Notes under the pieces: model-generated
Database searches by the model: none
Told to the model about the DNA's origin: nothing
What the model saw: only the letters and a program-made list of their open reading frames with translations
Source: Chloroflexota bacterium
Lineage (GTDB): Bacteria > Chloroflexota > Anaerolineae > Promineifilales > Promineifilaceae
Direction of reading: 5' to 3'
DNA length: 7,130 nt
NCBI GenBank assembly: GCA_008501785.1
Contig: QQUD01000656.1
Location: 1-7,130, forward strand
Made by a program: the position numbers and the translations under genes
In this document: positions 1 through 4,326 of the stretch, one piece after another
How the letters are laid out: the number at the start of each line of letters is the position of its first letter
How positions within the stretch are numbered: the first letter of the stretch is position 1

Positions 1-506
1 TTCATATCGAAGCTAACCGAAATACTTTTGGCTTTGGCGCGTGCCAATGCTTCCAGCAATATGGCCTGAATGCTGTCGGACAGCGGAATCGTCAGGCCAG
101 AAATGTGCAAAAGACGCGTATCGAGCAAATAATCCCAGTCGATGTCGTCCACAGTCAGGTTGGTGAATGCTGTGTTGGCGCGGTCGAAATAGACTTGGGA
201 GGAGCGTGGTGGGTGAGCGAATTCGACGTAGTAGGTGGCGAGGCGGTGGTTGGGGATGTGAGAAACGGCCGTACCATCCACCCCCGCCAACTGCAAAGCC
301 ATCATCACCCGCTGTCCCAGCGGCGATTCCGGCAAAGCACTCACCCAACCGGCATTCCAGCCCAACCGCGACAGCAAACAAACCACATTCAGCTCAGTTC
401 CCGTCACATTCACATCAAGCTGAGTCGCCTTTGCCAAACGCACACCAGCAGGCACACTGTAGCGCAGCTGCCCTTCCCCAATCGTTGTCACATCAAACCG
501 TGGCAT
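1..506 (-). CDS. PfkB-family sugar kinase, 2-keto-3-deoxygluconate kinase-like (C-terminal part missing)
   Basis: The first 168 residues are present, starting MPRFDVTTIGEGQLR; the gene runs off the left edge. PfkB/ribokinase-family landmarks are visible: the N-terminal strand DVTTIGEG (residues 5-12), the substrate-binding G-x-E-x-N motif as GTELN (about 37-41), SPLGQ (about 64-68), the YYVEF strand (about 96-100), a VYFDRANTAF segment (about 109-118) equivalent to the VxYDRxxSA block of 2-keto-3-deoxygluconate kinases, and ISVSFDM at the edge. Family members are usually 300-340 residues, so about half is missing, including the C-terminal ATP site and catalytic GxGD. The ATG overlaps the epimerase stop (TAATG), and GGGAG lies 8 bases upstream at 515-519. 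This suggests translational coupling. The likely role is cytoplasmic phosphorylation of the imported or oxidised sugar; the substrate cannot be fixed from this half. The codon third position changes abruptly near 265-272. Confidence 0.9.
   Translation of the reverse strand, partial: MPRFDVTTIGEGQLRYSVPAGVRLAKATQLDVNVTGTELNVVCLLSRLGWNAGWVSALPESPLGQRVMMALQLAGVDGTAVSHIPNHRLATYYVEFAHPPRSSQVYFDRANTAFTNLTVDDIDWDYLLDTRLLHISGLTIPLSDSIQAILLEALARAKAKSISVSFDM
265..272. repeat. ACGGCCGT palindrome, copy 1
   Basis: Exact 8-bp palindrome inside the kinase gene, read in frame as T-A-V (ACG GCC GTT). The local plus-strand GC skew flips here: by hand count G 89 / C 50 in 1-264 and G 38 / C 94 in 273-500. Confidence 0.6.
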
Positions 507-1363
507 TAAACATTCTCCCGAGCCGAAATCAATCCACCTTCAACCATGCGTTCTTCCACCCAAACGCGCGCCTCTTCCACAATTTTGAGCGAATCAGGTG
601 AATCATCATTCCACATTTCCAGCAGCACAGGACCATTAAAATTCATCTCCGCCAGCTTGCGAAATGCGGCGGCAAAAGGCGTAACACCTTCACCAAAAGG
701 CACACGGCGCGGCTCACCAGGAATCGTATCCTTCACATGCAGCCCCACAATATGCCCACGCGCCAGTTCCAGCTCATCACTAACAGATAGCTCATGCTCA
801 GCTAAATTGCCAATATCCGGGTAAATCTGGAACCAGGGAGAATTAAAATCTTTCACAAAGCGCATCGCCTCGGTAATCGACATCACATCATTGCCATCCA
901 CATTTTCCAACGCCAGCATCACACCAGCCTGACTAGCCACATCCAAAGCCTGCGACAACCCCGCTCGATAGCGGTCCCGCGATGCAGCCAAATGCGGTTC
1001 ATAATAAACGTAATAACCAGCCAATTGAATAATGCGAATCCCAATATCGGCCGCAAACTCAATCGCCTTCTGCATCATTTCATCAGCCTGCTTGCGAATC
1101 GCCGGGTCTGCGCTGCCAAACGGATATTTGCGGTGCCCACTCAAGCACATCGTAATAATCGACACACCCGATTCCGCAATCGCACGGCGCAAATTAGCCC
1201 GTTCCTTGCTCGTCCAGTTCAACCGCGCCTGACGTTCATCACTTTCATCAATCGAAATCTCAACAAAATCAAACCCCGTCCGCCGCGCAACGGCCAATCG
1301 TTCATGCCAATCCACTTTAAACGGCAGTGCTTTTTCATAAATGCCAATAGGTAATCTTTTCAT
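506..1363 (-). CDS. ulaE: L-ribulose-5-phosphate / L-xylulose-5-phosphate 3-epimerase, UlaE/SgbU family
   Basis: The 285-residue protein matches E. coli UlaE/SgbU (about 284 residues) along its whole length. Shared blocks are IGIYEKALP (6-14), GFDFVEISIDE (30-40), TMCLSGHRKYPFGS (71-84), IRIIQLAGYYVYY (109-121), PWFQIYPDIGN (176-186), HVKDT (209-213), VPFGEG (221-226) and LLEMW (247-251). The metal and catalytic residues expected for this TIM barrel are present: E153 (in ALENVD), D183, H209 and E249. The enzyme interconverts L-xylulose 5-phosphate and L-ribulose 5-phosphate in the cytoplasm, normally directly after the UlaD decarboxylase, whose homologue is the preceding gene. I chose the ATG at 1361-1363 because GGGAAGAG lies 7 bases upstream and homology begins there. 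The frame stays open to 1573, but those extra 70 codons are inverted-repeat DNA. The stop overlaps the kinase ATG by one base. Confidence 0.93.
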   Translation of the reverse strand: MKRLPIGIYEKALPFKVDWHERLAVARRTGFDFVEISIDESDERQARLNWTSKERANLRRAIAESGVSIITMCLSGHRKYPFGSADPAIRKQADEMMQKAIEFAADIGIRIIQLAGYYVYYEPHLAASRDRYRAGLSQALDVASQAGVMLALENVDGNDVMSITEAMRFVKDFNSPWFQIYPDIGNLAEHELSVSDELELARGHIVGLHVKDTIPGEPRRVPFGEGVTPFAAAFRKLAEMNFNGPVLLEMWNDDSPDSLKIVEEARVWVEERMVEGGLISARENV

Positions 1364-1370
1364 TTGGTGT

Positions 1371-1378
1371 CTCTTCCC
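1371..1378 (-). promoter_or_regulatory. Ribosome binding site deciding the epimerase start
   Basis: On the minus strand GGGAAGAG ends 7 bases before the ATG at 1363. It supports the 285-residue form over any upstream start inside the inverted repeat. Confidence 0.65.
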
Positions 1379-1496
1379 ACATGTCCCAACAGGTCTGATT
1401 GCAGTGTTGCAAACAAGTCGGGTAATACAATTGTCATTTCGAGTAACCAATGCCGAGAAAACCCAGCACAGACCAAGAAAGAAACTCGTCTTGCGA

Positions 1497-1599
1497 TTGT
1501 CATTCCGAGGTCCACCGAGGAATCTTGCTTTGAGGCAGAGGATTATTGACAACCACGAAGCAAGATTTCTCACTCCGAAGACTTCGTTCGAAATGACAA
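1497..1599. repeat. Imperfect inverted repeat element (MITE/REP-like)
   Basis: The left arm (1497-1530) begins TTGTCATTCCGAGG and ends AATCTTGCTT. The right arm (1557-1599), read on the other strand, begins TTGTCATTTCGAACG and ends AAATCTTGCTTC. The two arms therefore match at both ends with an indel in the middle, separated by about 26 bases. The right arm also holds its own small palindrome, CGAAGACTTCG (1576-1586). A third partial copy of the outer end, TTGTCATTTCGAG, starts at about 1431 in the same orientation as the left arm. The layout is that of a non-coding, transposase-dependent dispersed repeat or REP-type hairpin. In the operon transcript it would fold into a long stem between the two genes. 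No target-site duplication was identified. Confidence 0.75.
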
Positions 1600-1614
1600 C
1601 TTGAGTCTCAGCTT

Positions 1615-2268
1615 TTAGCCGTACGTCTCCATAATTGCAGCTTGAAACGCTTGCGCCGCAGCCGCTGGGTCATCTGCTCCACGAATCGAACGTCCGGCAA
1701 TAAAAATGTAAACCGGCACATTTGCAAACAGCGGAATATCGGTCATTTTGACGCCGCCTGTTACGGTCACTTTGAACCCCATGTCGTGCAACCGCCGAAT
1801 CGTGTCAAAGTCTTTTTCGCCCCAGCTTAGTTTGCCTTGCGCTTCCAGGTCGCGACTGCGTTTGAAAATGACTTGCTGCACACCCATATCGGCCCAGTGC
1901 TGCGCCATTTCCCACGTCCAGCCATCGCTTAGTTCAATTTGCATATCGCCATTGCGAGACTTAGCCTCTTCCAGCACCACTTCAAACGAACTGGGCGCGG
2001 CTCCACTAACCACACTCACCCAATCCGCATTTGCATCAAAGCACATCTTAGAAATGATGCTGCCAGCCTCTGCAATCCGCACATCTGCCAGCACAATTTT
2101 GTCTGGAAACAGGCTTTTAATGGCGCGAACAGCATGCATCCCTTCAGCCAAACACAAAATCGTGCCAACTTCAATCACATCAATATGCGCCGCCGCCTTT
2201 TGCAATGGTCCCAACGCCGACGGCAAATCATAAGTATCTAAAGCTATCTGTAATAATGGTTTTTCCAT
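1615..2268 (-). CDS. ulaD: 3-keto-L-gulonate-6-phosphate decarboxylase (UlaD/SgbH) family protein with altered active site
   Basis: The 217-residue protein aligns over its full length with E. coli UlaD (216 residues), a member of the orotidine-monophosphate-decarboxylase superfamily. Shared blocks are LLQIALD (5-11), VIEVGTILC (31-39), KIVLAD (57-62), MCFDANADWV (75-84), QIELSDGWTWE (110-120), GFKVTVTGG (164-172) and FIAGRSIRGA (189-198). D11, E33, D62, E112, R139, T170 and R193 are kept. The hallmark DxKxxD motif instead reads D62-V-R64-I-A-E67, and the position of the E. coli proton-donor H136 is K136. UlaD decarboxylates 3-keto-L-gulonate 6-phosphate to L-xylulose 5-phosphate with Mg2+, which would feed the epimerase encoded next. 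Family membership is secure, but the exact reaction is open because three key positions differ. The start is ATG 2266-2268; the only purine run upstream (GAAAG) touches the ATG, so its ribosome site is poor. Confidence 0.88.
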   Translation of the reverse strand: MEKPLLQIALDTYDLPSALGPLQKAAAHIDVIEVGTILCLAEGMHAVRAIKSLFPDKIVLADVRIAEAGSIISKMCFDANADWVSVVSGAAPSSFEVVLEEAKSRNGDMQIELSDGWTWEMAQHWADMGVQQVIFKRSRDLEAQGKLSWGEKDFDTIRRLHDMGFKVTVTGGVKMTDIPLFANVPVYIFIAGRSIRGADDPAAAAQAFQAAIMETYG

Positions 2269-2271
2269 CTT

Positions 2272-2313
2272 TCAATTCACAATTAACAATTGACAATTAA
2301 CAATTGACAATTG
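2272..2313. repeat. Heptanucleotide tandem repeat (STRR-like), AT-rich
   Basis: Five consecutive 7-bp units of ACAATT(A/G) run from 2279 to 2313 in the order A, G, A, G, G, with a degenerate unit (tcaattc) at 2272-2278. They fill nearly all of the 47-bp gap between the second permease (stop at 2316-2318) and the ulaD-like ATG. Short tandemly repeated heptamers of this kind are known from cyanobacteria and other bacteria. Each unit carries AATT, so the array can form alternative hairpins in the transcript. It replaces a normal ribosome binding region in front of the ulaD-like gene. Confidence 0.85.
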
Positions 2314-2315
2314 AA

Positions 2316-3311
2316 CTATCCTTTCACTGCTCCTGCCGTCATCCCTTGAATAATTTGTTTAGCGGAGAAGAATGTCAAAGTCAACGGGGGCAACAAAATG
2401 AGCATACCCATCGCCATAATCAAGCCCCAGCGCACCCCAGCTTCGTCCATGAACAGCGTTGTTTTGACGGGCAAGGTATAAGTTAATCGGCCTGTCAAAA
2501 TAAGTGCCAGGATGAATTCGTTCCAGGCAATGCGGAAGGTGAAGATGGCTGCAACTGCGTATCCACCGCGCATCAATGGCGAGATGATTTTGTTGAATAC
2601 CTGGAATGGGCTACAGCCATCTACAATGGCGGCTTCTTCCAGTTCAACGGGGATTTGTTGGATAAATCCAACGAGCAGCCACACGGTAAAGGGCAGATTG
2701 AGTGCAGAATAGAAGAGGATGAGGCCTAAACGGCCGTCTATCATCCCATCCGAAAAAATAGCGCATAACGCACTCGCCACGTCACCATCAGCCATACAAA
2801 GCGCCGACTGGCTCACCCAAGTTGTAAACCGCGTGTGCAGTTCTGAATTAAACCAAAAAGTTTCCCACGTTCCCCACAGGGCAAAAATCGGAACCGTCAA
2901 CACGGCTGGCGGCACCATCCGCACCATCAGCGTCGTGTTCGACATCAATCCGCGCCCTGGAAAACGCATCCGCGCCAGCGCATACGCCGCCCAACTCGAG
3001 ATAAACAGCGTCACAATCGTTGAAACCAACCCCACATACACCGAGCTGATTAAATGACGAACAAAGTTCTCATTCTCTAAAATCTGTTGGTAATTAGAAA
3101 CCGTCGGCGCAAAAAACCAAACCGGTTCTTTGGACATAATCACCACTTGCTGCTTCAAAGAGGTCAGCAACATCATGTACAAAGGAAAAAGGATAATCAA
3201 CGCCATCACGATCAGCAGCGTATAATGAGCAATCGTGCTCCATTTGATATTTAATTTCTTTCGGCCAGTGCCAGCAGCATCCTGAATGTCACTTTTCATG
3301 ATTGTTGTCAT
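2316..3311 (-). CDS. Carbohydrate ABC transporter permease, MalG/UgpE-type (second permease), with an extra periplasmic-loop segment
   Basis: The 331-residue inner-membrane protein has about six predicted membrane segments (about 29-50, 88-110, 124-146, 195-217, 251-272, 296-316). The cytoplasmic ATPase-docking EAA loop is clear at 224-248, EEAAIVDGCSPFQVFNKII followed by SPLM. FRIAWNEFILALIL (259-272) and the C-terminal Q-x-I-xxGMTAGAVKG end are typical of the MalG class. Relatives are usually 270-300 residues. Here a stretch of about 40 residues (about 149-190, with C172 and C183) sits between PIFALWG and the usual GLILFYSALNLPF, in what should be the periplasmic loop between segments 3 and 4. 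The ATG at 3311 is preceded by GGGGGA about 8 bases upstream and lies one base after the first permease stop (TAA-G-ATG), so the pair is probably translated together. No ATPase gene is in the window. Confidence 0.92.
   Translation of the reverse strand: MTTIMKSDIQDAAGTGRKKLNIKWSTIAHYTLLIVMALIILFPLYMMLLTSLKQQVVIMSKEPVWFFAPTVSNYQQILENENFVRHLISSVYVGLVSTIVTLFISSWAAYALARMRFPGRGLMSNTTLMVRMVPPAVLTVPIFALWGTWETFWFNSELHTRFTTWVSQSALCMADGDVASALCAIFSDGMIDGRLGLILFYSALNLPFTVWLLVGFIQQIPVELEEAAIVDGCSPFQVFNKIISPLMRGGYAVAAIFTFRIAWNEFILALILTGRLTYTLPVKTTLFMDEAGVRWGLIMAMGMLILLPPLTLTFFSAKQIIQGMTAGAVKG
2730..2737. repeat. ACGGCCGT palindrome, copy 2
   Basis: Exact copy inside the second permease, read in frame as D-G-R (GAC GGC CGT). 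The skew flips again: by hand count G 78 / C 52 in 2461-2729 and G 53 / C 92 in 2738-3000. Confidence 0.6.
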
Positions 3312-3312
3312 C

Positions 3313-4239
3313 TTATTTTCCCCCTTGACGTGTTGGATTGTTGTAAATCAACACAATGACACTCAACACAAATGTGATAGCAATCAACAGCATCGAAATG
3401 GTTGATGCATACCCCAGGTTTTGTGCCGCGAAGGCTGTTTTATATATCTTTACCGATAGCACTTCGGTTGCTTGTGCTGGCCCTCCAAACGTCATGATGA
3501 AAAGCACTTCCAAAGCGCGGAAAACATCAATCAAACGCATCAACAACGTGACAATAATTAACGGCAGCATCATGGGCAGCTTCACAAAAACGGTCATCTG
3601 GAACCAGGTGGCTCCGTCGATATACGCCGCTTGCATCACATCGCTGGGCAAAGCTTGCAGACCTGCCAGGATAATGATGAAGATGAAGGGGGTCCACTGC
3701 CAAATGTCTACACCAACCGCAGCAGGTAAAGCCAGATTGGTATCGGCTAGATAGGCGTGACGAATAAAGCCCATTGATTGCAATGGCGGCATTATTTCGC
3801 CCAACCGCTCGACGTAATAGGGAATAACACCGGTACGGCCGTCTAACATATACCGCCAAATCAAACCCACAATAATGGGTGACACCATCAGAGGGAGAAT
3901 GAAAATGGTTCGAAATAGGGACGCGCCACGAATCGGCTTTTCTAAAGCTAACGCCAGACCAATCCCAAGCACCATTTCCAGCGATGTTGTTGCCAGCGTA
4001 TATTTGAGCGTCACCCAAACCGAATTGCGCACCGATTCATCGGCCAACATGCGGGTGTAATTTTCCAGCCCAATCGATTTTGCAGAATCCCACGGTGTGC
4101 CCATATCCCAATCGAAAAAGCTCAAGTAAAATGCATTTGCCACAGGGACGATGAGGCCTACTACCAGAACGACCACAGCAGGCATTATGAAGATTAGTGG
4201 CACTAGTGTTTGTGGGGATTTCAGTTTTTTCATTACCAT
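3313..4239 (-). CDS. Carbohydrate ABC transporter permease, MalF/UgpA-type (first permease)
   Basis: The 308-residue inner-membrane protein begins MVMKKLKSPQTLVPLIFIMPA, with a short positive N-terminus and a first membrane segment at about 12-34. The next landmarks are GLENYTRML (57-65), LFRTIFILPLMVSPIIVGLIWRYM (108-131), DIWQWTPF (178-185), the EAA loop QAAYIDGATWFQMTVFVKLP (203-222), FRALEVLFIMTFGGP (240-254) and a final membrane helix at about 280-299. These are standard for the first permease of family-1 sugar/polyol importers, resembling the polyol (Smo/Mtl) and glycerol-phosphate subfamilies. I chose ATG 4237-4239 because GGAGGGAGGT ends 6 bases upstream. A TTG at 4255-4257 lies inside that ribosome site and is not a credible start; ATG 4233 is possible. 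The gene sits 87 bp downstream of the binding-protein gene and forms the membrane channel with the next gene. Confidence 0.93.
   Translation of the reverse strand: MVMKKLKSPQTLVPLIFIMPAVVVLVVGLIVPVANAFYLSFFDWDMGTPWDSAKSIGLENYTRMLADESVRNSVWVTLKYTLATTSLEMVLGIGLALALEKPIRGASLFRTIFILPLMVSPIIVGLIWRYMLDGRTGVIPYYVERLGEIMPPLQSMGFIRHAYLADTNLALPAAVGVDIWQWTPFIFIIILAGLQALPSDVMQAAYIDGATWFQMTVFVKLPMMLPLIIVTLLMRLIDVFRALEVLFIMTFGGPAQATEVLSVKIYKTAFAAQNLGYASTISMLLIAITFVLSVIVLIYNNPTRQGGK
3835..3842. repeat. ACGGCCGT palindrome, copy 3
   Basis: Exact copy inside the first permease, read in frame as D-G-R. No clear skew change was seen around it. Confidence 0.55.
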
Positions 4240-4245
4240 TCGCCA

Positions 4246-4255
4246 ACCTCCCTCC
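4246..4255 (-). promoter_or_regulatory. Strong Shine-Dalgarno of the first permease
   Basis: The minus strand reads GGAGGGAGGT, followed after TGGCGA by ATG at 4239. This double Shine-Dalgarno decides the start and rules out the TTG inside it. A strong site just after a putative attenuator would let the reduced read-through transcript still be translated well. Confidence 0.75.
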
Positions 4256-4263
4256 AATGTAAT

Positions 4264-4311
4264 AAAGACCTCCGAGGTTCAAGCTGGTCCCAGCATACCT
4301 CGGAGGTCTAT
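4264..4311 (-). terminator. Hairpin with T-rich tail between binding protein and permeases (attenuating terminator)
   Basis: A 13-bp perfect stem, 4266-4278 with 4297-4309 (core GACCTCCGAGGT / ACCTCGGAGGTC), encloses 18 bases. These contain a smaller inner hairpin, GCTG-GTCC-CAGC (4283-4294). On the minus strand the stem is followed by TTTATTACATT (a 3-base T run overlapping the last stem pair, then an AT-rich stretch). The hairpin starts about 15 bases after the binding-protein stop and ends just before the Shine-Dalgarno of the first permease. Such hairpins commonly terminate part of the transcription or protect the upstream message, giving more binding protein than permease. The T-run is short, so leaky termination or 3'-end protection is likelier than full termination. 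Confidence 0.75.
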
Positions 4312-4326
4312 TTCAAAACCGATTAA

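Larger units (their letters stand above)
1364..1614. other. 251-bp intergenic gap between ulaD-like and ulaE-like genes
   Basis: I see no gene here. The gap holds an imperfect inverted repeat (1497-1599), one further partial copy of its terminal motif (from about 1430), and the ribosome binding site of the epimerase (1371-1378). The stretch 1379-1429 shows nothing recognisable. No convincing promoter was seen, and the following gene points the same way, so the gap is probably transcribed as part of the operon. Confidence 0.7.

Noticed and set aside
105..601. Overlapping plus-strand open frames opposite the kinase
   Set aside because: Their products are low-complexity, with no recognisable motif, and they lie opposite a clear PfkB kinase reading frame.
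1364..1573. 70-codon N-terminal extension of the epimerase frame, up to 1573
   Set aside because: It consists of the inverted-repeat DNA, has no family similarity, and a ribosome binding site sits directly before ATG 1363.
2272..2313. CRISPR or promoter reading of the heptamer array
   Set aside because: The units are 7 bp with no spacers, so it is not CRISPR. A TTGTCA resembling a -35 box exists, but no fitting -10 box lies at proper distance.
2738..2868. Frameshift or sequencing error as cause of the permease insertion
   Set aside because: The frame continues without interruption into the conserved GLILFYSALNLPF block, so an in-frame insertion is the simpler reading.
4240..4257. TTG start of the first permease at 4257
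   Set aside because: The TTG lies inside the Shine-Dalgarno itself; ATG 4239 has correct spacing.
3527..4282. Second minus-strand frames overlapping the first permease (3527-4018 and 4037-4282)
   Set aside because: They are out-of-frame shadows without membrane-protein character, while the permease frame has a full set of family motifs.
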